From Qipengyuania algicida (GTDB taxonomy: Bacteria; Pseudomonadota; Alphaproteobacteria; Sphingomonadales; Sphingomonadaceae): a stretch of 64,000 bases of DNA. A program made the translations under genes and the position numbers. This document shows, one piece after another, positions 36,508 to 46,642 of the stretch (position 1 is its first letter; each line of letters begins with the position of its first letter). The stretch spans positions 62,001 to 126,000 of the forward strand of contig NZ_WTYA01000007.1 in the NCBI RefSeq assembly GCF_009828025.1. The letters are read 5' to 3'. The notes beneath the pieces were generated by a model. That model did not search any database. It had not been told where the DNA came from and was given only the letters and a program-made list of their open reading frames with translations.

Positions 36508-37517
36508 ATGCATCGCCTCGCACGGTATGACGTTTCGCAACGATTCCAGTCGCAAATGGCCAAACTCGCTGCAGAAGGGGGTTTTGGGATAATCTGCGCT
36601 GCGGTGATGATCGCTCTGCGCAGCGGGGTCGATACGTTGGCTCCGACGTCAGGGCCGTTTGCCCTGGTCTACCCGACCGTGCTGGTTGCAACGCTGTTCG
36701 GGCACTTGTTCGCAGGATTGATCGCCTGGGCACTGAGTTTCGGTTGGGCATGGTATTTCGTGCTCCCCTATGCGGAATCTTTCTCTTTCAAGATTCCCAC
36801 CGATCCACCGCGCGTGGCGATCAACCTTCTGGCAAGCCTGATCGTCATTCTGTTTGCCGAAAGTTTCCGCCGGGCGGTGCGCTATTACGCGGACGTCATT
36901 GAAGCATCGGCCGACAGGCGGCTCACACTTCTGGCCGAGCTCGAGCATCGCACAAAGAACAATTTCGCTCTTGTTGCGAGCTTGCTCGAAATTCAGAAGA
37001 GGCGGCATTCCGACGAGAGAGTTACGCGTGCGCTGGAAGACGCGAGCGGACGTGTGATGACCTTTGCCGATGCCTACACAAATCTTGCCGCCGAACAGGA
37101 GGAGGGTGCCGACGTTGCAATGAAGCCCTATCTCGAACGGCTTATCGAACGGCTGACGAAAGCGTCCTTCGCCACCAATGTCAGCGTGCGTTATTCCATC
37201 GCCGATCTGACCTTGCCGCGGGAGCAGGCCGTCGGCCTTGGCCTTTATCTTAACGAGTCAATCGCCAACAGCGCGAAATATGCATTTCCTGATGATCGCG
37301 ATGGAGCCCTGGAGATCGATTTATATTGGCCGAAGGCGGCTGGTCCCTATGCATATCCGATAATGGCGTGGGCGAAGAGGCCGTTTCGCTTGATAATGCG
37401 GGAGGTTTAGGGCGAAACCTGATGGAAATTTTTGCGCATCAAGCGAGCGGATCGCATTACTTTAGCCGAAACGAACAGGGATGCACCGTGTCTCTCACGG
37501 AGGTCCGCAGTCGTTAA
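36508..37517 (+). pseudogene. HisKA_2 histidine kinase, interrupted by a frameshift
   Basis: The first frame (36508-37410) encodes a membrane domain of the DUF4118 type (helices about 25-120), the HisKA_2 phospho-acceptor block LLAELEHRTKNNFALVASLLEIQKRR with His147, and an N-box LYLNESIANSAKYAFP. From about 37328 the sense continues in another frame with CISDNGVGEE and GGLGRNLMEIFAHQASGSHYFSRNEQGCTVSL, the missing ATP-binding half, to the TAA at 37517. One extra G in TTGG (37327-37329) would restore one kinase of about 336 residues. It is a real inactivation or a sequencing error. GGAGAGG precedes the ATG. Confidence 0.82.
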
Positions 37518-37535
37518 TTTGCCTGGTTGGTTTAT

Positions 37536-37552
37536 TTATCCTTTTAGGATAA
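37536..37552. promoter_or_regulatory. Palindromic operator candidate before the HTH-NadE gene
   Basis: TTATCCTTTTAGGATAA is a perfect 7-3-7 inverted repeat whose right end is 10 bases from ATG 37563. Its AGGA may also be the ribosome site. No T-run follows, so it is not a terminator. Since the protein starts with an HTH domain, autoregulation at this site is a testable guess. Confidence 0.55.
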
Positions 37553-37562
37553 GCGATGCATC

Positions 37563-39860
37563 ATGCACAAGGCAGGCAATCTCCTGAAAGCGTGGCGCAC
37601 ACGGCAATCTCCGCCACTTTCCGTAGAGCAGTTCGCGGCTCAAAACGGGTTCAAGACCCAGACCGTGTTTGGTTGGGAAAGCAAAGGGCGCATCGCACGT
37701 CCGCAGGCACAGCGTAAACTGGCTGAGCTTGGGATTTGCCAACCGGCCGACTGGATCGCGGCTGCCACGGAGCATGACTTGGAAACGGCACCGACCTCGA
37801 CCCGAGCTCATCGATTCTATGACATGCACAGCCATGGCTTCGTCCGCGTAGCGACGAGTACGCCGCAGGTGCGGACTGCTGACGTGGGTTACAATGCGCA
37901 AGGCATCCTCGAAGAAGCGCGTCGTGCACATGCGCAAATTATCGATCTGCTGCTGTTTCCCGAATTGTGCCTGTCGTCCTACGCTCTCGACGATCTGCTC
38001 ATTCAGGCGGCCTTGCTCGATGCAGTTGAGCGCGAGCTTGCGCAGATTGTCGAAGCCTCGCATGACTTAACCCCGGTGCTGGTGATCGGCGCTCCATTGC
38101 GGCGCGGGGGCAGGATCTACAACTGCGCCGTCGTGATCGCGCGAGGCGCAGTGCTCGGCGTGGTTCCCAAAAGCTACCTGCCCAATTACCGGGAGTTCTA
38201 CGAGAAACGCTGGTTTGCGCGAGGCAACAATTGCACCGGCCTGACCATCTCCGTCGCAAGTGGGGAGGTGCCTTTCGGGACAGATCTGATCTTTGCGGCA
38301 GACAACCTCCCCGGCTTCATTTTCGGAATTGAGATCTGCGAGGATTTCTGGGCGCCCAACCCGCCCGGAGTGGCGGCTGCGCTCGCCGGGGCGACGATCC
38401 TGCTCAATCTCTCGGCCTCGAACATCACCATCGGTAAGAGCGATGAGCGGCACATGCTCACCAGCGCCAGTTCCGCGCGTTGCGTTTGCGCCTATGCCTA
38501 TTCCGCAAGCGGCTATGGCGAGAGCACCACCGACCTTGCTTGGGACGGGCAGGGCATGATCTACGAGCTGGGCGACCTGATGGCGGAAAGCGTCCGCTTC
38601 GATCACCGTCCCGAGCTTTGCGTCGTCGATATCGATACCCGCCGTATCCTCAACGAAAGGATGCGAATGGGGACGTTCAATGATGCTGCGGAAGACGCAG
38701 GGCGTCCCGAGGATCATTACCGGCGGATTGGTTTCGAACATCGCTATTCGGCTGGTGATGTCGGACTTCAGCGTCCCATCCGCCGCTTCCCCTTCGTGCC
38801 CAATCGCGCCGACAAGCTCGACGCGGATTGTTACGAGGCATTCAATATCCAGGTCGACGGACTGATGCGGCGGATCGAGGCGACGTCTGCAAAGAGCCTC
38901 GTCATCGGAATTTCGGGCGGGCTCGACTCCACCCATGCGTTGATCGTGGCAGCCAAGGCGATGGATCGGCTTGGCCGACCGCGCAGCGATATTCGCGGCT
39001 ATACGATGCCCGGCTTTGCGACGTCCGACGCGACGAAAACCAATGCCTGGCGGCTGATGGAAGCTTTCGGCATCACCGCCGAGGAAATCGATATTCGTCC
39101 GGCGGCGGAACGGATGCTCGAGGATATCGGGCATCCTTTCGCCTCGGGCAAGAAGCTCTACGATACGACGTTCGAAAATGTGCAGGCGGGTCTGAGGACG
39201 GATTATCTGTTCCGTCTTGCCGGCCAGCATTCGGGCTTCGTCATTGGTACGGGCGACCTCAGCGAATTGGCGCTGGGCTGGTGCACCTATGGCGTGGGCG
39301 ACCAGATGAGCCACTATGCAGTCAACGCGGGCGTGCCAAAGACATTGATCCAGTATCTCATTCGCTGGACGGTGCGCACAGACCAGTTCGACGCGGCGAG
39401 CCATGCGGTTCTGGAAGACATTGTCGACACCGAAATCAGCCCGGAGCTGGTCCCGGCCGATGCCGACGGAGCGATTCAATCGACCCAGGCGATCATCGGG
39501 CCTTACGAGCTTAACGATTTCTTCCTCAACCACGTGATCCGCTGGGGCCAGTCGCCGGGCCATGTCGCGTTCCTCGCCTGGCACGCGTGGCGTGATGCGA
39601 AGTCTGGCATGTGGCCGATCGACTTTCCCGACGATGCGAAGCACGAATATGATCTGGCGACGATCGCGCATTGGCTGGAGAATTTTCTCAGGCGCTTCTT
39701 CGGCTTCAGCCAGTTCAAGCGCAGCGCTTTGCCGAACGGGCCGAAGGTCAGCGCGGGCGGGGCGCTCAGCCCGCGCGGCGACTGGCGTGCACCATCAGAC
39801 GCGGTGGCCGATGTGTGGTTGGCCGATCTTGCCGCTGCCCTGCCGGAATTGGGAAAGTAG
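37563..39860 (+). CDS. nadE: Glutamine-dependent NAD(+) synthetase with N-terminal HTH domain
   Basis: A 765-residue protein in three parts. Residues 1-66 (LLKAWRTRQSPPLSVEQFAAQNGFKTQTVFGWESKGRIARPQAQRKLAELGI) look like an XRE/Cro-type helix-turn-helix. Residues about 85-380 form the glutaminase with Glu134, Lys203 and Cys259. The synthetase follows with the ATP loop SGGLDST (451-457). Usual enzymes of this type start near FYDMHSHGFVRVATSTP, so the first ~84 residues are extra. It makes NAD from deamido-NAD, ATP and glutamine. No canonical start sits at the domain border, so the fusion looks real. Confidence 0.9.
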   Translation: MHKAGNLLKAWRTRQSPPLSVEQFAAQNGFKTQTVFGWESKGRIARPQAQRKLAELGICQPADWIAAATEHDLETAPTSTRAHRFYDMHSHGFVRVATSTPQVRTADVGYNAQGILEEARRAHAQIIDLLLFPELCLSSYALDDLLIQAALLDAVERELAQIVEASHDLTPVLVIGAPLRRGGRIYNCAVVIARGAVLGVVPKSYLPNYREFYEKRWFARGNNCTGLTISVASGEVPFGTDLIFAADNLPGFIFGIEICEDFWAPNPPGVAAALAGATILLNLSASNITIGKSDERHMLTSASSARCVCAYAYSASGYGESTTDLAWDGQGMIYELGDLMAESVRFDHRPELCVVDIDTRRILNERMRMGTFNDAAEDAGRPEDHYRRIGFEHRYSAGDVGLQRPIRRFPFVPNRADKLDADCYEAFNIQVDGLMRRIEATSAKSLVIGISGGLDSTHALIVAAKAMDRLGRPRSDIRGYTMPGFATSDATKTNAWRLMEAFGITAEEIDIRPAAERMLEDIGHPFASGKKLYDTTFENVQAGLRTDYLFRLAGQHSGFVIGTGDLSELALGWCTYGVGDQMSHYAVNAGVPKTLIQYLIRWTVRTDQFDAASHAVLEDIVDTEISPELVPADADGAIQSTQAIIGPYELNDFFLNHVIRWGQSPGHVAFLAWHAWRDAKSGMWPIDFPDDAKHEYDLATIAHWLENFLRRFFGFSQFKRSALPNGPKVSAGGALSPRGDWRAPSDAVADVWLADLAAALPELGK

Positions 39861-39865
39861 CCGCG

Positions 39866-40753
39866 ATGTCGCTGGCCACTATCGGGCTGCTGCTGTTGGT
39901 CGACCTGTTGTGGGCGCTCAATGTCATCGTCAGCAAGCTGGCGGTCGGGACGCTGGGTATGCCGCCGCTTTACTACGCGCTCTTGCGCTCGGCGCTCGTG
40001 CTGGTCGCACTTTTCCCTCTGCTGCGTCCACTGCCGCAGCAGGTCTGGAAGGTCATGCTTGTCGGTCTGGCGATCGGCGGCGGATCCTTCGCCCTGCTGT
40101 TTATCGGGCTTGCCACGGCCAGCCCATCGGCCGCTGGCGTTGTCGGTCTGTCCGGCGCACCTTTGACGGTCCTGTTCGCGATCCTGTTTCTGGGCGAAAA
40201 AGTACACTGGCGTCGTGCCTCGGGTATCGCGCTGACCTTCACCGGCGTGCTGCTGGCGGTTTCTGCCGAAGGAGACATGCGAGCCAGCCTCGGCCTCGCT
40301 TTCGTGTTTGCTTCGGCTCTGCTCGGCGCTCTCGGCTCGGTGTTTTACAAGACGATCGAGATCAGTTCTATCCGCTTGCAGGCTTGGGCTGCGGTATCGT
40401 CGATCATTGTTCTGACGCCGTTATCCTTAGTGCTGGAACCGTCTCCGATGACCGCACTGTCGCGTGCTCCGCTGGAACTGGCAGGATGCCTGTTTTTCGC
40501 TTCGATCATAGTTTCGGTGGGCGCGCACAGCACCTATTACCGCATCCTGCAGAACAATGACGCCAATCTCGTCGTGCCGCTCACACTGCTGAGTCCGCTG
40601 TTCACCATCGGGCTGGGAGCTTGGCTCACGGGCGACCACGTCGGCCCGCGCCTGCTGGCCGGCGGCGCGATTGCCATTGCTGGCGTTGCGATTATCGTCC
40701 TGCGTCCGAGCGCCACCTTTACCAAGCGTTTCCTGGTGCGTTCGCGCCTGTAG
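39866..40753 (+). CDS. DMT/EamA family transporter
   Basis: A 295-residue inner-membrane protein with about ten helices in two EamA repeats (LWALNVIVSKLAVG in the first, LGALGSVFYKTIE opening the second; LSPLFTIGLGAWLTGDHVGPRLLAGGAIAIAGV at the end). It probably exports amino acids or other metabolites. It begins five bases after nadE and may be co-transcribed. It converges with ilvE with a three-base gap. Confidence 0.85.
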   Translation: MSLATIGLLLLVDLLWALNVIVSKLAVGTLGMPPLYYALLRSALVLVALFPLLRPLPQQVWKVMLVGLAIGGGSFALLFIGLATASPSAAGVVGLSGAPLTVLFAILFLGEKVHWRRASGIALTFTGVLLAVSAEGDMRASLGLAFVFASALLGALGSVFYKTIEISSIRLQAWAAVSSIIVLTPLSLVLEPSPMTALSRAPLELAGCLFFASIIVSVGAHSTYYRILQNNDANLVVPLTLLSPLFTIGLGAWLTGDHVGPRLLAGGAIAIAGVAIIVLRPSATFTKRFLVRSRL

Positions 40754-40756
40754 GCT

Positions 40757-41836
40757 TCAGATTTTCTGGACCCAGCTATGCGGGTCGTCTCGCTCGCCGC
40801 GCTGGATTCCGACAAGTGCTTCGCGCATCTTGTGGGTCAGCTGGCCGGTGCCGCCCGAGCCGATGGTGAATTCGCCATCCGGGCCGACCACTGTGCCGAC
40901 GGGGGTAACGACCGCCGCAGTCCCGCACGCCATCGTCTCGACCAGTTTGCCGGTGGTGGCATCGGCCCGCCACTGATCGATCGAATAGGGCTCTTCGCGA
41001 AGCTGCAACCCCTCGCTGCGGAGCAACTGGATCAGGCTGTCGCGGGTGATGCCGGGCAGGATCGTGCCGGTCAGCGGAGGCGTGACTACCGTGCCATCGT
41101 CGAACACGAAGAACAGGTTCATTCCGCCCAGTTCCTCGATCCACTTCTTTTCGACCGCATCGAGGAATACGACCTGGTCACAGCCATTCGCGATACCCTC
41201 GGCCTGCGGCACGAGGCTGGCCGCATAATTGCCGCCGGTTTTGGCAGCACCGGTTCCTCCGGGCGCTGCGCGCGTGTAATTGCGGCTGACCCAGATTTTT
41301 ACCGGCTTGGCGCCGCCCTTGAAATAGGAACCGGCGGGCGAGGCGATGACGATAAACTTGTATTGTTTCGCCGGACGGACGCCCAGGAAGGCTTCGCTCG
41401 CGAACATGAAGGGGCGCAGGTAAATCGAACCGCCTTCGACTGTGGGCATCCATTCACCGTCGACCGCCAGCAATTGCCTCAAGCTTTCCAGAAACAGCTC
41501 TTCGGGCAATTCCGGCATCGCCATGCGTTTTGCCGATTCGTTGAACCGGCGGGCGTTAGCTTCAGGCCGGAACAGTGCGAGCGATCCGTCGGGATGGCGA
41601 TAGGCTTTCATCCCTTCGAAGATTTCCTGAGCGTAGTGGAGCACCGAGGCGGCCGGATCCAGCGGGATCGGCTGGCGCGGGCCAAGCTGGGCCGAGTGCC
41701 AGCCACCCTTGGCCTCGTCATAGCCTATCGTCACCATATGATCGGAAAAGACGGTGCCGAAACCGGGATTGGCGATGGCCTCCTCGCGCGCAGCGGGAGA
41801 TGTCGGGGCGGGGTGGGTAATGCGCTCGAAATTCAT
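40757..41836 (-). CDS. ilvE: Branched-chain amino acid aminotransferase
   Basis: A 359-residue fold-type IV PLP enzyme that interconverts Leu, Ile, Val and their keto acids. Lys199 in AAKTGGNYAASL is the PLP lysine; EIFEGMKAYR, IYLRPFMFA and ETMACGTAAVVTPVG are family blocks. ATG 41836 fits the family start, but the bases before it (CCCGCAGCTC) show no Shine-Dalgarno. TATACC (41845-41850, minus strand) and TTGCCC (41866-41871) would give a nearly leaderless transcript, with a short 15-base spacer. A separate leader region lies further upstream. Confidence 0.92.
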   Translation of the reverse strand: MNFERITHPAPTSPAAREEAIANPGFGTVFSDHMVTIGYDEAKGGWHSAQLGPRQPIPLDPAASVLHYAQEIFEGMKAYRHPDGSLALFRPEANARRFNESAKRMAMPELPEELFLESLRQLLAVDGEWMPTVEGGSIYLRPFMFASEAFLGVRPAKQYKFIVIASPAGSYFKGGAKPVKIWVSRNYTRAAPGGTGAAKTGGNYAASLVPQAEGIANGCDQVVFLDAVEKKWIEELGGMNLFFVFDDGTVVTPPLTGTILPGITRDSLIQLLRSEGLQLREEPYSIDQWRADATTGKLVETMACGTAAVVTPVGTVVGPDGEFTIGSGGTGQLTHKMREALVGIQRGERDDPHSWVQKI

Positions 41837-41960
41837 GAGCTGCGGGTATAACGCGGCGGCGCTCAGGGCAAGTGTGCGACAATTGCGCGGGCAGCAGAAA
41901 ATCTGAACCTGGCACAAGCCGGGAGCTGTATCGAACAGCGCATCAACACTGTTGACGCAC

Positions 41961-42006
41961 AAAATGAGAAGGGCAGCTTCACGCCCGTTGGTGAAACTGC
42001 CCTTCG
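41961..42006 (-). terminator. Terminator-like hairpin between the leader ORF and ilvE
   Basis: On the minus strand GAAGGGCAGTTTCAC pairs with GTGAAGCTGCCCTTC (one G-U pair) around CAACGGGC, then CTCATTTT. The stem is long and stable; the U-run is short and displaced by three bases. It lies between the short leader frame and ilvE on the same strand and could be an attenuator or the end of a small RNA. Confidence 0.6.
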
Positions 42007-42058
42007 CATGGTCAGCGGCGGGAAGTGCCGCTCACGAAGCCTCTATCGGACGCGATCC

Positions 42059-42115
42059 TTACCGATAGTGCTCCGCGCGGAAACTTGCCGACCTCTCTGC
42101 TGAACCATGAGACAT
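42059..42115 (-). CDS. 18-codon leader peptide with a near-maximal Shine-Dalgarno
   Basis: The frame reads MSHGSAERSASFRAEHYR and stops at TAA. It is preceded by AAAGGAGGTGATCC (42117-42130, minus strand), a full complement of the 16S rRNA 3' end, at good spacing from the ATG. The stop codon lies in the loop of a hairpin CTATCGG/CCGATAG (42043-42068). A second hairpin AGCGGC/GCCGCT (42014-42032) and the terminator-like stem follow. There are no Leu, Ile or Val codons, so it is not a classic branched-chain attenuator. I do not recognise the peptide. Confidence 0.5.
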   Translation of the reverse strand: MSHGSAERSASFRAEHYR

Positions 42116-42300
42116 CGGATCACCTCCTTTCGCGCTTGTGAGCTAAGAGCGCCGTTTCACCGGAGCCCGAGACCCGCGTTCGCCGCTGATCTTGAGGGTA
42201 ATTTGATTCTTCTCGCGCGCGAAAACAAGGCTTGAAAAAAAGTTTTCCCACGTCAGGATTGGCGGCTTCCGGCCCGCGAAATTTCGCGGGTCTTCCTGTA
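42116..42300 (-). other. Upstream part of the ilvE leader region
   Basis: With the leader and terminator above, 41837-42300 is a 464-base stretch without a normal gene. This part contains GCGCT...AGCGC arms just ahead of the strong Shine-Dalgarno and an AT-rich stretch around 42190-42250 that may hold the promoter. No confident -35/-10 pair is seen. Confidence 0.4.
42273..42290 (-). terminator. 18-base perfect palindrome after the lipoprotein gene
   Basis: CCCGCGAAATTTCGCGGG lies 10 bases beyond the stop of the leftward lipoprotein gene. It would form a 7-bp or longer hairpin. No U-run follows directly, so it is only a weak terminator candidate. Confidence 0.45.
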
Positions 42301-42849
42301 TCAGCGGCAATCCTCAATCACTCTCGTGACCTCTGCCCAGGACGGTAGATAAAGCGGTTTCAGGCCGGGGACTTCCACTGCAAACCGACCCTTGCTGAGC
42401 GCCATGGCATCGAGCAGCTGGTCATTGGCGGACAGGCGTGATTCGACCGCGGGTGCGATGCCCGGACTGGGTTGCGCGGCAATTGTCCGCGTCTGCGTTT
42501 CGGTGCGGATGGTCATGCTGGCCGGGCCGGACAGCGCACCAGCTCTCAGCAATACAACAGCGTTTGCCGGGCGGTCGCAGCGCATGGTGAACAAGCTTGC
42601 GCTGTTGTTATCTCCGTATACCGCGATTCCGCCGGTCGGAAGGCTGCGATAGTGCCAGTCTCCGGGCGTGCGCGGCGCGTCCATCCAATTGCTGTAGCTG
42701 GGCTGTGCGACCGGGGCGGGAGGTGGCGGAGCGGGCGTGGGTGCCGGAGTTCGCTTCGGCTGGGGCATCGGCTGAGGCGCGGGGACACAGGCGGCCAATG
42801 CTGCGCTGAGCACCAGTGCGACCGAAAGATTGCGTTGGATCGGTTTCAT
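42301..42849 (-). CDS. Proline-rich lipoprotein, unknown function
   Basis: A 182-residue protein with a lipoprotein signal (LSAALAAC), then a Pro/Ala-rich linker (about 22-55) and a beta-rich C-terminal domain starting at SNWMDAPRTPGDWHYRSL. The pattern resembles small envelope proteins of sphingomonads, but no domain is recognised. ATG 42849 was chosen because the signal peptide begins there; 14 more residues are open upstream. It diverges from tlyA. Confidence 0.7.
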   Translation of the reverse strand: MKPIQRNLSVALVLSAALAACVPAPQPMPQPKRTPAPTPAPPPPAPVAQPSYSNWMDAPRTPGDWHYRSLPTGGIAVYGDNNSASLFTMRCDRPANAVVLLRAGALSGPASMTIRTETQTRTIAAQPSPGIAPAVESRLSANDQLLDAMALSKGRFAVEVPGLKPLYLPSWAEVTRVIEDCR

Positions 42850-42883
42850 GTCGGCACAATGCCCGCTAGAGCGCATGTTTCCA

Positions 42884-43621
42884 ATGGCCAAGAAGCGACG
42901 CCTCGATCAAATGCTTGTCGACCGTGGGCTGGTCGAGAGCCGGACGCGGGCGCAGGCGCTCGTCATGGCGGGTGTGGTTTTCTCAGGCGAAACCAAGCTT
43001 TCCAAGTCCGGGCAGCAGCTGCCCGAAGATTCGCCGCTAGAAGTGCGTGGGCGCGACCACCCGTGGGTTTCGCGCGGCGGAATCAAGCTGGCCCACGCGA
43101 TCACGCACTTCGATCTCGATCCCACCGGTATCACCGCGATGGATATCGGCAGCTCGACCGGCGGCTTCACCGACGTCCTGCTGCACAAGGGAGCAGCGCA
43201 TGTGTTCGCAGTCGATTCGGGCACGAATCAGCTCGCATGGAAGCTGCGTCAGGACCCGCGCGTGAGCGTGCTGGAGCAGACCAGCGCACGAATCATAACG
43301 CGCGCCATGATCGATCGACCGTGCAGCTGGGTCGTATGCGATGCCTCGTTTATCTCGCTTGCCAAGGTGCTCGAAACCCCGCTCGAACTGGCGACGCGCG
43401 AATGCCGCATGGTAGCGCTCATCAAGCCGCAATTCGAAGTTGGACGCGAGGAAGTGGGCAAGGGTGGTGTGGTGCGCGATCCCGCGTTGCACCAGCGCGT
43501 TTGCGATGAGGTCGTGACCTGGGCCGAGGGGAAGGAATTTACCGTGCAGGGCGTGGTCGAAAGTCCGATCACCGGCCCTGAAGGCAATGTCGAATTCCTG
43601 ATCTCCGCCTTGAGGCAATGA
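42884..43621 (+). CDS. tlyA: TlyA family rRNA ribose methyltransferase
   Basis: A 245-residue protein with an N-terminal S4 RNA-binding domain (RRLDQMLVDRGLVESRTRAQALVMAGVV) and an FtsJ-like Rossmann domain (AMDIGSSTGGFTDVLLHKGAAHVFAVD, then CDASFISL and ALIKPQFEVGREEVGKGGVVRDP). Mycobacterial TlyA makes 2'-O-methyl cytidines in 16S and 23S rRNA. ATG 42884 fits best; ATG 42875 would add three residues. Confidence 0.9.
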   Translation: MAKKRRLDQMLVDRGLVESRTRAQALVMAGVVFSGETKLSKSGQQLPEDSPLEVRGRDHPWVSRGGIKLAHAITHFDLDPTGITAMDIGSSTGGFTDVLLHKGAAHVFAVDSGTNQLAWKLRQDPRVSVLEQTSARIITRAMIDRPCSWVVCDASFISLAKVLETPLELATRECRMVALIKPQFEVGREEVGKGGVVRDPALHQRVCDEVVTWAEGKEFTVQGVVESPITGPEGNVEFLISALRQ

Positions 43622-43632
43622 CCACGAGACAA

Positions 43633-43661
43633 TTGACCTTTGCGCCCCGGGCGCTCTAACC
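43633..43661 (+). promoter_or_regulatory. Possible promoter of the propionyl-CoA carboxylase gene
   Basis: TTGACC (43633-43638) and CTAACC (43656-43661) are 17 bases apart, just before pccB. The -35 match is good and the -10 match is poor. This is a weak prediction based on spacing. Confidence 0.3.
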
Positions 43662-43689
43662 GCCTCGCAAAGCTTGCTACGGAGAGTGC

Positions 43690-45222
<1,533 letters not shown>

Positions 45223-45231
45223 GAGCGAGAA

Positions 45232-45681
45232 ATGAAACTAGGACGTCTCAACCATATCGGCATTGCCACCCATTCGATCGCCGATTCCATCAAGCATTAC
45301 CGCAAGGTGATGGGTGCGGCCGACATCTCCGAGCCCTTCGACATGGAGGAGCAGGGTGTGAAGGTCTGCTTCGTCAACACGCCCACCGAATCGGGCATGA
45401 ACGGCACGCAGATCGAGCTGATCGAGCCGCTCGACGGTTCTTCGCCGATCAACAATTTTCTGGAGGATCATCCGCTTGGCGGGCAGCATCACGTCTGTTT
45501 CGAGGTCGAGGACATCGTCGAGGCGCGGGTGTGGTTCGAGGAACAGGGCAAGCGCATTCTCGGTCCGACGCGGATCGGGGCGCATGGCACGCCGATCTTC
45601 TTCGTCCATCCCAAGGACATGATGGGCAACCTGACCGAGATCATGGAAACACCCAAGGAAGGCAGCGACTGGTCCAATTGA
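45232..45681 (+). CDS. mce: Methylmalonyl-CoA epimerase
   Basis: A 149-residue vicinal-oxygen-chelate protein that turns (S)- into (R)-methylmalonyl-CoA. It opens LGRLNHIGIATHSIADSIKHYRKVMGA with the metal His, and has GGQHHVCFEVEDI and IFFVHPKDMMGNLTEIME for the other ligands. It sits between pccB and the hydratase and mutase genes on one strand, as expected for the pathway. Confidence 0.92.
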   Translation: MKLGRLNHIGIATHSIADSIKHYRKVMGAADISEPFDMEEQGVKVCFVNTPTESGMNGTQIELIEPLDGSSPINNFLEDHPLGGQHHVCFEVEDIVEARVWFEEQGKRILGPTRIGAHGTPIFFVHPKDMMGNLTEIMETPKEGSDWSN

Positions 45682-45748
45682 TGACTTGATCGCATGTCGC
45701 CGGATCATCAGACACGTTGCGAAACGCAACGCTTGGGAGAGCAATTCA

Positions 45749-46537
45749 ATGGCCGATTATGAAACCATCCTCACCGAGCGTGCGGGTAATGTTCTCAAGA
45801 TTACCCTCAACCGGCCCGACCGGCTGAATGCTGCGTCGATCCAACTCGCCGAGGAACTGAGCGCGGCGCTCTACAATCTCGATGGTGCGCGCTGCGTACT
45901 GATCACCGGGGCGGGTAAAGGCTTCTGTTCCGGCGCGGATTTGCAATCGCGCGGCGGCGACAGCGCGGTTTCGGGTGGCGATGCTAGCCACAGGGCGCTA
46001 CAAAACCATTACAACCCGTTGATCAGTCAGATCCTGCGCCTGCCGGTGCCGGTGGTGACGGCCGTCAACGGCCCGGCTGCGGGTGTGGGTTGCTCGATGG
46101 CGCTTGCTGGCGACTTCGTTCTGGCGGGTTCAAGCGCCTATTTCCTCCAGGCTTTCGTCAATATCGGCCTTGTCCCCGATGGCGGTTCGACCTGGCTGCT
46201 GACTCGCGCAATTGGCCGGGCGCGTGCCACGCGGATGATGATGCTGGGCGAAAAGATTGGTGCGACGCAGGCCGAAGAATGGGGCTTGATCTACAGAGCA
46301 GTCGCGGATGAGGCGTTGATGGGCGAGGCTGCCGCACTTGCCGACAAGCTCGCCAATGGTCCGACGATTTCCTATTCCACCATGAAGAGCAATATCATGG
46401 CTGCGCTCGATGGGACGATTTCGCAAGTTTTGCTGGCTGAAGCTGAAGGCCAACGGATCGCCGGGTCGAGTGCGGATGCAATGGAGGGCAGCATGGCCTT
46501 CCTGCAAAAGCGCAAGGCTGAATTTAAAGGCGCATAG
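45749..46537 (+). CDS. Enoyl-CoA hydratase/isomerase family protein
   Basis: A 262-residue crotonase-fold protein: KITLNRPDRLNAAS, the oxyanion segment GAGKGFCSGADL and AVNGPAAGVGCSMALAGDFVLA. One of the two usual catalytic Glu positions appears as Asp in GLVPDGGSTWLL, as in PaaG-like isomerases. It may feed acyl-CoA chains to the propionate route. ATG 45749 was chosen by its match to the family N-terminus. Confidence 0.85.
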   Translation: MADYETILTERAGNVLKITLNRPDRLNAASIQLAEELSAALYNLDGARCVLITGAGKGFCSGADLQSRGGDSAVSGGDASHRALQNHYNPLISQILRLPVPVVTAVNGPAAGVGCSMALAGDFVLAGSSAYFLQAFVNIGLVPDGGSTWLLTRAIGRARATRMMMLGEKIGATQAEEWGLIYRAVADEALMGEAAALADKLANGPTISYSTMKSNIMAALDGTISQVLLAEAEGQRIAGSSADAMEGSMAFLQKRKAEFKGA

Positions 46538-46642
46538 CGTGGACAGCCATCCTCGCTTTTGCCGGGATGGCTTTCAGGCGATCAAGAATTCCCATGCGAT
46601 CCTAGCTTTCGCTCAAACGGCGAATATGGTTATGGGACGCAC

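Noticed and set aside
38067..39671. 534-codon minus-strand frame
   Set aside because: It is antisense to nadE, whose catalytic motifs are complete.
42117..42130. GGATCACCTCCTTT, identical to the 3' end of 16S rRNA
   Set aside because: No other rRNA sequence is around it. On the other strand it is a strong Shine-Dalgarno in front of a short frame, which explains it better.
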